In this document: piece after piece, positions 8,834 to 17,274 of the stretch
Layout: each line of letters starts with the position of its first letter
Numbering within the stretch: position 1 is the stretch's first letter
NCBI GenBank assembly: GCA_016218305.1
Contig: JACREJ010000058.1
Location: forward strand, 1 to 64,000
Reading direction: 5' to 3'
DNA: 64,000 nucleotides
Source: Gemmatimonadota bacterium
GTDB taxonomy: Bacteria; Gemmatimonadota; Gemmatimonadetes; Gemmatimonadales; Gemmatimonadaceae
Notes under the pieces: model-generated
Told to the model about the DNA's origin: nothing
The model's input: only the letters and a program-made list of their open reading frames with translations
Database searches by the model: none
Position numbers and translations under genes: made by a program

Positions 8834-10191
8834 TATGTGGGGGAAGCCCAGGCCTGCAGGTGGGGAAGCAACCGCTCCAGCCGCACACCGCGCGAGGCCT
8901 TCAGCAGGATCGCGGCGTCCGGTTGGAGCCTCTGCATGAGGACTGGCCACAGGTCGTCGACGTCACCGGCCGTGACGACGCGCGCATCCCCCGCCCCCAC
9001 GGCGGCGAGCGCCTCCTGAAATTCGCCGATGCCGGCCACCACGTCGGCCCCGCTCGCCAGTGCGACGCGCGCGATGTCGCGGTGCAGCTGCGCCGCCGTC
9101 GGGCCAAGTTCGCGCATCGTGCCGAGCACGGCCACGCGCTGGCGTCCGACCCCGACGGCGGCGAGCAGCGCGAGCGCCGCACGCGCCGAGCCCGGGTTCG
9201 CGTTGTAGGCGTCGTTGATCAGCAGCGCCGTGCCCAGCGGCTCCACCGACGACCGCATCGGAGGCTGCGGCATCTGCGCGATGCCGCCCGCGGCGTCGGC
9301 CACCGGAAGGCCGAACTCGCGCGCCGTGGCGAGCGCCAGCATGGCGTTGCGCAGGTTGTGCTCGCCGCGCAGCGCGACGGCCACGCGCACACCGTCCAGC
9401 TGCAGCCAGCCGGTGCCGTCGGCGTTGAGGCCGTGTGCGCTTGCCGCCACATCGCCCGCGCCGAGGCCGGCCGTCACGACGCGGCGAGCGCGGCGGCGTG
9501 CCTCGGCGATGAGCGCCGCTTCATGGGCCGGGACGACGGCGACGTCCACCCCGTCGAGCAGTGACGCTTCCTCGGCCAGCACGCCGGCGAGGTCGCCAAA
9601 GCCTTCGAGATGCTCTTCCTGTACGCAGGTGATCACCGCGACGTCGGGTGCGACGATGGCGCGCAGCAGCGCGATCTCACCGGGGACGTTGGTGCCCACC
9701 TCCACCACCGCGCAGTCAGCCCCCGGAGGGAGCGCCAGCAGGGTGAGGGGCGTGCCGACCTGGTTGTTGAGATTGCCCGTCGTCGCGTGGACGTGATGGC
9801 GTGCGCCGAGCGCCGCCTTCAGCAGTTCCTTGGTGGACGTCTTTCCGTTGGAGCCGCCGACGGCCACGACCGGCAGCGTCCAGGCGGCGCGATAGAAATG
9901 ACCGAGCGCTCCCAGCGCGTGCAGCGTGTCGTCCACGGCGAAGACGGGAACGCCAAGACCCACGGCGCGCGCGGCGTCATGCACGACGAGCGCGGCGGCG
10001 CCCGCCCGCACGGCGTCGGGGAGGAAGTCGTGCGCATCGAAGCGCTCGCCGGCGAGGGCCACGAACAGGTCGCCGGCCTGCAGCGTGCGCGTGTCCGTGC
10101 CGACCGCGCGGAGCGCACGATCGGTGCCGCCGAACGCCGGCAGGCCGAGGGCCTGCGCCACCCGCGCGAGGGTCCAGAACTCGTGGTGCAT
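8833..10191 (-). CDS. murF: UDP-MurNAc-tripeptide--D-alanyl-D-alanine ligase MurF
   Basis: MurF attaches D-Ala-D-Ala to the UDP-MurNAc-tripeptide, completing the cytoplasmic precursor. The 452-residue protein has the MurF N-domain (DTRTLQAGDLFVAL), the ATP loop GGSNGKTSTKELL (around 112-124; the GSNGKT form is typical of MurF), NLNNQVGTPLTLL and the C-terminal NDAYNANPGS motif. It starts ATG at 10191, four bases after murE. No ddl gene is linked in this window. Confidence 0.96.
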   Translation of the reverse strand: MHHEFWTLARVAQALGLPAFGGTDRALRAVGTDTRTLQAGDLFVALAGERFDAHDFLPDAVRAGAAALVVHDAARAVGLGVPVFAVDDTLHALGALGHFYRAAWTLPVVAVGGSNGKTSTKELLKAALGARHHVHATTGNLNNQVGTPLTLLALPPGADCAVVEVGTNVPGEIALLRAIVAPDVAVITCVQEEHLEGFGDLAGVLAEEASLLDGVDVAVVPAHEAALIAEARRRARRVVTAGLGAGDVAASAHGLNADGTGWLQLDGVRVAVALRGEHNLRNAMLALATAREFGLPVADAAGGIAQMPQPPMRSSVEPLGTALLINDAYNANPGSARAALALLAAVGVGRQRVAVLGTMRELGPTAAQLHRDIARVALASGADVVAGIGEFQEALAAVGAGDARVVTAGDVDDLWPVLMQRLQPDAAILLKASRGVRLERLLPHLQAWASPT

Positions 10192-10194
10192 GCG

Positions 10195-11667
10195 CTACTC
10201 CGCCCCCAGCAGGCCACGCACGATGGCCGCTTCATCGAAGGGATACGACGTCGTCCCGCGGATCTGATAGGTCTCGTGCCCCTTCCCCGCCAGGAGCACG
10301 ACGTCGCGCGCCGGATCGGCCATCGCGATGGCGGCGGCGATGGCGGTGCGGCGGTCCTCGATGCGCTCGTAGCTGCCGGCCGGCAGGGCGGCGCAGATGT
10401 CGTCGAGGATGCGCTCCGGATCTTCGGTGCGCGGATTGTCGCTCGTCACCACCACGGCGTCGGCGAGGCGGTGTGCGACCGCCGCCATCATGGGGCGCTT
10501 GCCCTTGTCGCGGTCGCCGCCGCACCCGAAGAGCGCGATCAACCGCCCCGGCGTGAACGGGCGCAGCGCGAGAAGCGCGCGTTCGAGGGCGTCTGGCGTG
10601 TGGGCGTAGTCGCGCAGCACGGTGGGATGCTCGCTCAGGATCTCCAGCCGTCCCGGCACCTGCGGGAGCGTCGCCAGCCGCGCGGCCACCGTCTCGACAT
10701 CGAGGCCGACGGCGAGGCCAGCCGCTGCCGCCGCGAGCGCATTGGCCACATTGAAGTCGCCGATGAGCGGTAGCGCCACGTCCGCGCGATGCGCGCCGTG
10801 CGCCAGCGTCCATTGGCTGCCCCGCGGGTGGAACGTCACCGACTCGGCGCACACGTCGGCGTCAACAGCCTGCACGGCAAACGTCAGGTGTCGCGGGGTG
10901 CTGGGGAGCTGCTTCCATGCTGGATCATCGGCGTTGGACACCAGCACGCCCTCGCCCGTCAGGCAGCTGACGAGCAGCGCCTTGGCGCGGAAATACGCCT
11001 CGAAGGTCTGGTGGTAGTCGAGGTGATCGCGCGTCAGGTTCGTGAAGACCGCGGCCGCGAAGCGCAATCCCTCCACGCGTCCCTGGTCGAGCGCGTGCGA
11101 CGAGGTCTCCATGGCCACCGACTTCACCCCGGCGTCCACGAGCGCGCGCAACAGGCGCTGCAACTCGATGGGCCCCGGCGTGGTCAGCCCACCGCCGCCC
11201 GGCAACGGCTCCCCTGCGCTGCCCACGAGCACGCCGAGCGTCCCAATGCTGGCGGCGCGCGCTCCGGGCGCGTCGAGCAGATGGCGCAGCATGCTGACGG
11301 TGGTCGTCTTGCCGTTGGTGCCCGTGACGCCGACGAGCCGCAGGAACGACGCCGGCTCGCCGTAGAATGCGGCGGCCGCAATCGCGGCGGCGCGGCGGCC
11401 GTCGCGCACCACCAGCGCGGGGAGCGGCGTTGCCGCCGCGTCCTCGACGATCGCCAGCGCAGCGCCGGCCTGTGCGGCGGCGTCGAGGAAGGCGTGCCCG
11501 TCGCGCTGCGTGCCGCGCACCGCCACGAACGCCCCGCCGCGCGGAACCGCGCGCGAGTCGTCCGTGATGCCGGCGATGCGGGACGGCAACGGGCCCCGCC
11601 GCGCCGCGAGGAGGCCGGCGCTCTCCAGCGCCAGCGCGACCTGCTCCACCGAGGCACTGCGGCTCAT
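10195..11667 (-). CDS. murE: UDP-MurNAc-L-Ala-D-Glu--meso-DAP ligase MurE
   Basis: MurE adds the third residue of the stem peptide. The 490-residue product has DDSRAVPRGGAFVAV in the N-domain, the ATP loop TGTNGKTTT (115-123), METSSHALDQGR, NLTRDHLDYH and YAHTPDALE. The substrate motif DNPR (410-413), followed by TEDP, indicates meso-diaminopimelate rather than lysine. That predicts DAP-type peptidoglycan. The ATG at 11667 overlaps the ftsI stop by 4 bases. A longer upstream reading is glycine/arginine-rich and is not convincing. Confidence 0.96.
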   Translation of the reverse strand: MSRSASVEQVALALESAGLLAARRGPLPSRIAGITDDSRAVPRGGAFVAVRGTQRDGHAFLDAAAQAGAALAIVEDAAATPLPALVVRDGRRAAAIAAAAFYGEPASFLRLVGVTGTNGKTTTVSMLRHLLDAPGARAASIGTLGVLVGSAGEPLPGGGGLTTPGPIELQRLLRALVDAGVKSVAMETSSHALDQGRVEGLRFAAAVFTNLTRDHLDYHQTFEAYFRAKALLVSCLTGEGVLVSNADDPAWKQLPSTPRHLTFAVQAVDADVCAESVTFHPRGSQWTLAHGAHRADVALPLIGDFNVANALAAAAAGLAVGLDVETVAARLATLPQVPGRLEILSEHPTVLRDYAHTPDALERALLALRPFTPGRLIALFGCGGDRDKGKRPMMAAVAHRLADAVVVTSDNPRTEDPERILDDICAALPAGSYERIEDRRTAIAAAIAMADPARDVVLLAGKGHETYQIRGTTSYPFDEAAIVRGLLGAE

Positions 11668-13631
11668 CGCGCCACCGTCACGGTCACGCGACTTCCCGCC
11701 GCCGCCACCGCGCCGGCCGCCGGCCACTGCGCCGCGTGCTCGCCGCGCGCAAATGCCACGCGGAAGCCGGCGCGATGCAGCATGCGCGCCGCGGCGCGGC
11801 GCGAGAGCCCCGTCACCTGCGGCACGACGCGTGCGCCGGCCACCACCGGCGACACCCGCACCGGCTGCCCCAGCGTCACTTCGTACGGCACGCTGCCGGC
11901 GCTCTCCGTCACGACGACCTCTTCGGCGACGTCGCGCACCGGCTCTTCGGGCGGCGGCGCCGCCGCGACGCGACGTGGCGAACTGGCCAGCCCGTCGCGG
12001 TCGAGGGCCGCGTCGCGCGCGGCGATGGCGGCCTCGAGCACCGTCTTCGACACCGGCGCCGCGGCCTTGCCGCCGTAGATGCTCTTTCGCGGACTGTCGA
12101 TCTTCACGAGGATGACGATCTGCGGCGCCTCGGCCGGAAACATCCCGACGAAGCTCGCCGTGTACTCACCCTTCACGTAGTGCTTGTTGCGCGCCACCTT
12201 GGCCGTGCCGGTCTTGCCCGCCACGTCGAACGTGGCCAGCGAGGTCCCCACCGCCGTGCCGCTGTCGAGCACGCCCTTGAGCAGGGTGCGCATCGTCCGC
12301 GCCGCGTCGGGTGACATCAGCCGTCGCACGACGCGGCGCTCGTGGCGGTAGACCACGGTGCCGTCCGGGGCGCGCACCTCGCGCACCAGCGCGGGCTGCA
12401 GCAGTTCACCGCCGTTGGCGATGGCCGCGTACGCCGCCGCCAGCTGCAGGGGCGTGACCAGGATCTCGTAGCCCATCGCCAGTGAGGCGGGCGTCTTGCT
12501 GGACCACTGCGCGGGAAGCGACAGGCGTCCCGGCGACTCGGACGGATAGGTGGTGCCGGTCGGCGCGCCGAAGCCGGCGTCGCGCAGCAGTTCGTACTGC
12601 TCCCGCGGCGTCATGCGCTGCGCGAACTGGATGATGCCGATGTTGGACGAATGCCGGATCACGTCGGCGAGGGAGAACGCCGCGCCCTTGTGGTCATCCT
12701 CGATGATGCGGCCGTCCAGGTTCCACTTGCCGCCATGGGTGTTCACGACTTCATCCACCCGCGCACGGCCGTGGTCGAGGAGCCAGGTCGCGATGAACGG
12801 CTTGAGCGTGGAGCCCGGTTCATACGGCTCGGTGAGCGCCGTGGCCGCCGTGGAGCGCGGGTCGGCGCGGCGGCTCGCCATCGCGCGCACCTCGCCCGTC
12901 TGCGCGTCGAGGACGACGATGTCGCCGCCGGCCGCGTCCTGCGCCGTCACCGCGTCATTGAGGGCGCGCTCGGCGATATCCTGCAGGCCGGCGCTGATGG
13001 TAAGCGTCACGCTGTGCCCCGGTCGCGCGGCGGCGCCGTCTTCGGACGGCGACGCGAAGCGGCGTCCCTTGCTGTCGCGCAGCAGCGATTCGTGCCCTGC
13101 CCGCCCGCGGAGCAGCGCGTCGAGTGCGAGCTCGACGCCGTCCAGGGGGATACTGCCGTCGGCCGTGCGGCCAATGATGCGCCGCAGCCCCTCCGACGGC
13201 GGGGCGACGCGGTTGAGCACCGGCTCCGGATGCACGCCGCGCGTCGCCGTGATCAGGCCGACGTCCGTGGGAAGGAAGAGCCCGGGTACCTCCACCCACT
13301 TCAGCGTCGTATCGGTGGCGCGCGCCACCCACGACTCGGCGATGCCGGCGCGCCGCATCAGCGTGCCAAGCTGCGCGGGGTTGCGCACCTCGCGCGGCGC
13401 GATGCGCAGGCGCACCATCTCGCGGCTCTCCACCAGCACGGCGCCGCCGGCGTCGCGGATGGCGCCGCGCGGCGCAGGAAGCGGAGCGGCCGCCACCTGC
13501 TGATCGCGCGCGCGTGCGCTCCACTGCGCACCGTCGAGCAGCTGCACCTGCGCGGCGCGGACGATCACCGCCAGCGCGAAGAGCGCGAGGGCGGCGTGGA
13601 TCAGGCGCGGGCGGTTAGCGAACAGCGACAC
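11664..13631 (-). CDS. ftsI: Septal class B penicillin-binding protein FtsI, one PASTA domain
   Basis: This is the septal transpeptidase that crosslinks peptidoglycan in the periplasm with FtsW. The 655-residue protein has an N-terminal membrane anchor (about 9-28), a dimerisation/pedestal domain and a transpeptidase domain. Catalytic motifs are STLK (274-277, serine nucleophile), SSN (328-330) and KTGT (473-476). Residues about 585-655 form one PASTA repeat, uncommon outside Gram-positives. The GTG at 13631 is the best start because it sits directly before the anchor; it overlaps ftsL by 17 bases. No ATG is found before the anchor. Confidence 0.93.
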   Translation of the reverse strand: MSLFANRPRLIHAALALFALAVIVRAAQVQLLDGAQWSARARDQQVAAAPLPAPRGAIRDAGGAVLVESREMVRLRIAPREVRNPAQLGTLMRRAGIAESWVARATDTTLKWVEVPGLFLPTDVGLITATRGVHPEPVLNRVAPPSEGLRRIIGRTADGSIPLDGVELALDALLRGRAGHESLLRDSKGRRFASPSEDGAAARPGHSVTLTISAGLQDIAERALNDAVTAQDAAGGDIVVLDAQTGEVRAMASRRADPRSTAATALTEPYEPGSTLKPFIATWLLDHGRARVDEVVNTHGGKWNLDGRIIEDDHKGAAFSLADVIRHSSNIGIIQFAQRMTPREQYELLRDAGFGAPTGTTYPSESPGRLSLPAQWSSKTPASLAMGYEILVTPLQLAAAYAAIANGGELLQPALVREVRAPDGTVVYRHERRVVRRLMSPDAARTMRTLLKGVLDSGTAVGTSLATFDVAGKTGTAKVARNKHYVKGEYTASFVGMFPAEAPQIVILVKIDSPRKSIYGGKAAAPVSKTVLEAAIAARDAALDRDGLASSPRRVAAAPPPEEPVRDVAEEVVVTESAGSVPYEVTLGQPVRVSPVVAGARVVPQVTGLSRRAAARMLHRAGFRVAFARGEHAAQWPAAGAVAAAGSRVTVTVAR

Positions 13632-13902
13632 GGGGCGATCGCCGCAGCGTGACGACGAGACTGTCGCCGGGGACGCGCATGTGCAGCCGCTCCTCCGCCA
13701 CGCGCCCCAGGCGCTCCATGCTGATGGCGGTGCGGATGTCGCCGTCGAGCTTGGCGCGCTGCGCCGCCAGCGCGGTGCGCCGCGCCTCGAGATGCTCGAT
13801 GGCGCGCGCGCGCGACACGCCCAGGCTGCGGCGCCAGACGACGCCGGTGGCCAGCACGACGAAGCCGGCGAGTGCGAGGAAGACCACGGTGCGTCCGCGC
13901 AT
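13615..13902 (-). CDS. ftsL: FtsL-like divisome protein
   Basis: A 95-residue bitopic protein with a membrane segment at about 7-23 and a periplasmic helix rich in A, R, L and E (EARRTALAAQRAKLDGDI), predicted to form a coiled coil. In the divisome FtsL with FtsB and FtsQ activates FtsWI. Sequence is poorly conserved in this family, so the call rests mainly on size, topology and its place between rsmH and ftsI. It starts ATG one base after the rsmH stop. Confidence 0.85.
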   Translation of the reverse strand: MRGRTVVFLALAGFVVLATGVVWRRSLGVSRARAIEHLEARRTALAAQRAKLDGDIRTAISMERLGRVAEERLHMRVPGDSLVVTLRRSPRVAVR

Positions 13903-13903
13903 C

Positions 13904-14917
13904 TCAGTCCTCCCGCCGGAAGGCGCGCAGGTGCGCGCTGCGGGCGCGCACGTTGTGCGCCACCTCGGCGTCGGCCGCCGTGATCGGCTTGCGGGTGAGC
14001 AGGGTGCCCAGTGGGCGGCCTCGGCAGGTACACATGGGTTGCCTTGGTGGACAGACGCACGACGACGCCCACTCGCGGAAGGCCAGCTTCACGAGCCGGT
14101 CTTCCCCCGAGTGGTAGGCGATCACTGCGAGGACGCCCCGCGGGGCGAGACGGTCACGCAGGGTCGGCAGCGCACGCGCGAGGCCCGCGAGTTCGTCGTT
14201 CACCGCGATCCGGACGGCCTGAAAGAGCCGCGCAAAGTCGCCTGGTCCGCTGCGCGGCCCGAGCACGGCGCGAATGGCCCCCACCAGGTCGTCGCTGATG
14301 GCAAACGGGCGATGCTCGCGGCGGTGCACCACCTCCCGCGCCAGCCGCCCGCCCTTGGGCTCGTCGCCGTATTCCTTGAAGGCGCGCGTCAACTCGGCGA
14401 CGTCGGCGTGGTTGAGGAAGTCGGCGGCGGAATCCCAGCCGGACGCGCTGACGGCGGACCGTGGACCGCCGTCGGTTGGTCGATCTACCATCTGCCATCG
14501 ACCATCTACCGTCACTGTCACCGCGCTCGAATCCATCGCCCCGCCGAGCGGCGCCCCCTCCCGGAACGAGAACCCCCGCGCGTCATCGTCGATCTGGTGC
14601 GACGAGACGCCGAGGTCGAGCAGGATGGCGTCGAAGCGGGCATCCGGCGGCAGCAGCGCATCCGCGTCGGCGTAGTTGCCGCTCACGGCACGGAAACGCC
14701 CCGCCTCAATGGCCGGTTGCAGGCGGCGCGATGCCTCGGAGATCGCAGCCGGGTCGCGATCGATGCCCGTGACATCCATGCCGGCTTCGAGCAGCGCCGC
14801 GCTGTGCCCCCCGCCCCCCAGCGTGCCGTCGAGCGCGCGCGAAGCGCCGGCGAAGAGGGCGAGGATCTCCTCGACCAGCACCGGCGCATGGTACGCAGTG
14901 TCAAAGCGCGTGGTCAC
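13904..14917 (-). CDS. rsmH: 16S rRNA (cytosine-1402-N4)-methyltransferase RsmH with in-frame insertion
   Basis: RsmH (MraW) methylates C1402 of 16S rRNA in the decoding centre. The product is 337 residues, against roughly 300-310 in most relatives. Motifs are HAPVLVEEIL, the SAM loop GTLGGGGHS (31-39), LLDLGVSSHQID, FQAVRIAVNDEL and IAYHSGEDRLVK. The excess is residues about 129-162, inserted between APLGGAMD and SAADFLN, where relatives have a short loop (family pattern PLDMRMD...TAADLLN). The inserted DNA is repeat-like. It starts GTG at 14917 with a TATAGT box at 14941-14946 and leads the dcw operon; mraZ is missing. Confidence 0.94.
   Translation of the reverse strand: MTTRFDTAYHAPVLVEEILALFAGASRALDGTLGGGGHSAALLEAGMDVTGIDRDPAAISEASRRLQPAIEAGRFRAVSGNYADADALLPPDARFDAILLDLGVSSHQIDDDARGFSFREGAPLGGAMDSSAVTVTVDGRWQMVDRPTDGGPRSAVSASGWDSAADFLNHADVAELTRAFKEYGDEPKGGRLAREVVHRREHRPFAISDDLVGAIRAVLGPRSGPGDFARLFQAVRIAVNDELAGLARALPTLRDRLAPRGVLAVIAYHSGEDRLVKLAFREWASSCVCPPRQPMCTCRGRPLGTLLTRKPITAADAEVAHNVRARSAHLRAFRRED
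14432..14533. repeat. Repeat-like in-frame insertion inside rsmH
   Basis: This segment contains a hairpin (GACGGCGG... with ...CCGCCGTC, arms around 14450-14472) followed by iterated GATCTACCATC / GACCATCTACC units up to 14511. Such low-complexity units look like intergenic repeats, yet here they are translated in frame as about 34 extra residues in a loop of RsmH. Family-length comparison and base composition support insertion. Exact ends are uncertain. Confidence 0.6.
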
Positions 14918-14940
14918 AAGTGGTTCGCGGGGGAAGGCGT

Positions 14941-14946
14941 ACTATA
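14941..14946 (-). promoter_or_regulatory. Candidate dcw operon promoter (-10)
   Basis: TATAGT on the minus strand lies 23 bases before the rsmH GTG. No good -35 was found; TTCGAC occurs 20 bp upstream. A perfect 14-bp palindrome, GCGCGTGCACGCGC at 15000-15013, lies about 55 bp further upstream and could be an operator. Confidence 0.4.
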
Positions 14947-15035
14947 GAGACGATGGAGCCGACCCGGTCGAAACGTCGCACCAGCCCTCGCGCGCGTGGG
15001 CGCGTGCACGCGCACGCGAGCACCCCACACGCAGA

Positions 15036-15060
15036 ACGGGCGGCCCACTGGGCCGCCCGT
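15036..15060 (-). terminator. Hairpin downstream of TPR gene
   Basis: A perfect 11-bp stem (ACGGGCGGCCC and its complement) with a 3-base ACT loop lies 25 bp after the stop of the TPR gene. No T tract follows on the minus strand, so it may act as a transcript 3' end stabiliser or a Rho-assisted stop. Confidence 0.6.
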
Positions 15061-15085
15061 CTGTCGTTGCATCGGTGTTGCTCGC

Positions 15086-16852
15086 CTATGGCTTGGGCGC
15101 CGCGCAGTACGCCTTGACCATCTGCTCGCCACTCGTCATCAACTGTGGGAGGATGGGCATCAGCTGCGCGACCGTCTGCGGCGAAACGCGTCCGCCACGA
15201 ACCATGTTCTCCTGCGCAATGGCGATGTACTCCTGGCCAATCTTCGCCAGCTCGCACGACTTCGTCTTCGGGGCATCCGTCAGCGCCGCCGCCGAGACGT
15301 AGAACGCCGAAACCGCCTTCAGGAAGCCTGCCGTGTTCTTGCTCTCAACCTGCGTGAGAGTGGAATCGGCGAACATGACCCACGGCATCACCCTGAGGTT
15401 CGCGTCGATTGCTTCACGGTAGTCTTCCGACGTCTTCGTGGACTGGGACTTGTTGAACGCATCGCCACCGAGCCTGAAGAGCCGGTTGCCGATCGTCAGC
15501 GCGTAGCCGCCGACCGCCTGGCCGTCCTCACCCGCCGCCTTGGCCTCGCGCAGGGCATTGAGCGTGCTGTCCGGCAGCTTGAGTTCGTCAAAGGTGCGCG
15601 CGATGAGCATGCGGATCGACGGCGCCTTCGGGTCGATCGAAAGGATCTTCCGGAAGGTTGCAATCGCCTGCTGCTGCTGCGCGGTCTTCAGCTGTTCCTG
15701 GCCGAGCATTGACAGGATCGTCGTGTTCGTGGGGAACTTCGCCGCACCCTGCGCCGCGATGTCGGCCGCCTTCTGGAAGGCGCTGTCGCCATCGAACGCG
15801 GCCACCATCTTCGTGAAGTAGGTCGTATCGGCCAGCGAGGTGTCGATCTTCACCATCTCCTCGCCCAGCGCCGTGCCGGCCGCCACGTCCTTCGACGCGA
15901 GGTAGATGAGGAAGCCGAGCTTCATGAGGCGCACGTCGCCCGGGTTGTCCTTGATGGCTTGCGCGATGATCGGCTTGGCCATCTCCGACTTGCCGCTGGC
16001 AGCCAGCGCATTGACGACTTCGTCCACCAGGCGGGTGTTGGTCGGATCCGTCGCCAGCAGCCGCACGAGCATCTCGGTGGACTGGTCCTGGTCGCCCTTG
16101 TCCTTGTACGCCTGCGCGGCATAGGCCAGCGCGACCTTGTTCTTGGGATCGTGCTTCAGGACCTCGAGCGCGACCGCGATGAGCGAATCGGGCGGCTGCT
16201 TGAAGCCGGCGCGCACGTTGAGTTCGCACAGTCGCGCGATCGTCGCCTGCGGGTACGCCGCCACGCCAGCGCGCGCCGCGGCGATCGCCTCGGCCGGCTT
16301 GTTGTCGCGGCCCAGCATGTTGCACTTCTTCTCGTGGTCGATCTGCTTGCGCGCGTCCTGCAGGCTCTTCGAAAGCGCCGACGCCACGCGGGCCAGTCGG
16401 TCGCCTTCGGCCGGCGGCAGCGGCTGCGTCAGCCCGGCGTCGCGCGTCAGGGTCAGACTCGCGTGGATGATGAAGCCCGTGGCCGTCTTCTCGACCGTTC
16501 CCTCGACGTATTCGTCCGTCCGCAGGAGCTTCGCGAGGCTGCCGAGATCGCCCGACGACAGCGCCTCGTCGTAGGGATAGCCCGACTGCTCGACCACCGT
16601 CTTGTAGTCCGCGGACGAGATCACCGTCAGCATGCGGAACGGAATGTCCGCGTTGAAGCGGCTCCGCAGCTCCTCGGAGGCCTGCACCGAGAGCTTCTTG
16701 TCGCTGCTCCGCAGCGTGCCGACGACCAGACGGGGGGCATTCGGGTTCGGGGTGCGGGTCGCCTGGGCGGACGCCACCGGGGCGACGCCCACAATCAGGA
16801 CCGTCGCCGCAACCATCGAACGAGCGTAGCCAAGCCGTGCCTTCACAGTCAT
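15086..16852 (-). CDS. Exported TPR protein with CsgG/TolB-like N-domain
   Basis: The product has up to 588 residues. A signal peptide ends near ASA (residue 29). A domain of about 130 residues follows (RLVVGTLRSSDKKLSVQ..., EYVEGTVEKTATGFIIHASLTL) resembling the CsgG/TolB N-terminal fold. Then come many TPR-like repeats to the C-terminus. It probably acts in the periplasm or at the outer membrane as a scaffold; the precise role is unknown. The motif GGAGGAG touches the first ATG (16852), too close for normal initiation, whereas the GTG two codons later is about 8 bases from GGAGG, so the true start may be 16846. It follows tRNA-Val on the same strand and ends at a hairpin. Confidence 0.8.
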   Translation of the reverse strand: MTVKARLGYARSMVAATVLIVGVAPVASAQATRTPNPNAPRLVVGTLRSSDKKLSVQASEELRSRFNADIPFRMLTVISSADYKTVVEQSGYPYDEALSSGDLGSLAKLLRTDEYVEGTVEKTATGFIIHASLTLTRDAGLTQPLPPAEGDRLARVASALSKSLQDARKQIDHEKKCNMLGRDNKPAEAIAAARAGVAAYPQATIARLCELNVRAGFKQPPDSLIAVALEVLKHDPKNKVALAYAAQAYKDKGDQDQSTEMLVRLLATDPTNTRLVDEVVNALAASGKSEMAKPIIAQAIKDNPGDVRLMKLGFLIYLASKDVAAGTALGEEMVKIDTSLADTTYFTKMVAAFDGDSAFQKAADIAAQGAAKFPTNTTILSMLGQEQLKTAQQQQAIATFRKILSIDPKAPSIRMLIARTFDELKLPDSTLNALREAKAAGEDGQAVGGYALTIGNRLFRLGGDAFNKSQSTKTSEDYREAIDANLRVMPWVMFADSTLTQVESKNTAGFLKAVSAFYVSAAALTDAPKTKSCELAKIGQEYIAIAQENMVRGGRVSPQTVAQLMPILPQLMTSGEQMVKAYCAAPKP

Positions 16853-16927
16853 CTCCTCCGAACGTTGAATCCTTCTACCCGGCCGGGGCCAATGCGGTCC
16901 CTGATCGGTATCCAGACAACTAAACAG

Positions 16928-17001
16928 TGGGCGAAGAGGGACTCGAACCCCCGACTCCCTGCGTGTAAGGCAGGTGCTCTAACCAGCTGAGCTATTCGCC
17001 C
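16928..17001 (-). tRNA. tRNA-Val (anticodon TAC)
   Basis: The minus strand folds as a complete cloverleaf. The acceptor stem is GGGCGAA/TTCGCCC. The D arm is GCTC...GAGC with the GG of the loop. The anticodon stem CCTGC/GCAGG encloses CTTACAC, giving anticodon TAC for GTA/GTG valine codons. The T arm contains GGTTCGAGTCC. The discriminator is A at 16928 and CCA is not encoded. It lies between a small membrane-protein gene and the exported TPR gene, all on one strand. Confidence 0.97.
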
Positions 17002-17024
17002 TGAGCACCCCGCCCGTGCCGATG

Positions 17025-17198
17025 CTACTTCGCGAGGATTGCCCGCGGCACCAGCACGCAGTAGCCCAGCACAAGCAGGATGGGAGCGATCGTCTCGCCC
17101 CCTCGCGCGAGGTCAGCATAGCCGAGAACGAGCGTCAGCAACGCCGCCCCCCACCACATCACCGCGCCGGATACCCGCCGGTCCTGTGCGTTCGCCAT
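17025..17198 (-). CDS. Small two-helix membrane protein, unknown function
   Basis: A 57-residue open frame starts MANAQDRRVSGAVMWWGAA, with two hydrophobic stretches: about 13-27 (VMWWGAALLTLVLGY) and 38-50 (APILLVLGYCVLV), joined by a short DLARGGET loop. The strong promoter directly upstream, with a perfect TTGACA box and the start codon nine bases after the -10, supports a real gene. Function is unknown. It may share a transcript with tRNA-Val 24 bp downstream. Confidence 0.65.
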   Translation of the reverse strand: MANAQDRRVSGAVMWWGAALLTLVLGYADLARGGETIAPILLVLGYCVLVPRAILAK

Positions 17199-17207
17199 AA
17201 GCGCTTG

Positions 17208-17236
17208 AGGTTATTCCAGTTGGGCTATGCTGTCAA
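17208..17236 (-). promoter_or_regulatory. Promoter with perfect -35 for small membrane protein and tRNA-Val
   Basis: TTGACA (17231-17236) is followed by a 17-bp spacer and TAACCT (17208-17213), which ends nine bases before the ATG at 17198. The geometry predicts a leader of only 2-3 nt. It is the best-matching -35 I found in the window. Confidence 0.55.
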
Positions 17237-17274
17237 GCAATTCGCCGAGAACGGCCACATACAATAATCGAAAC

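Noticed and set aside
15000-15013. 14-bp palindrome as an attachment or restriction-modification site
   Set aside because: Simple alternating GC palindrome; chance is appreciable at this GC content, so I mention it only as a possible operator.
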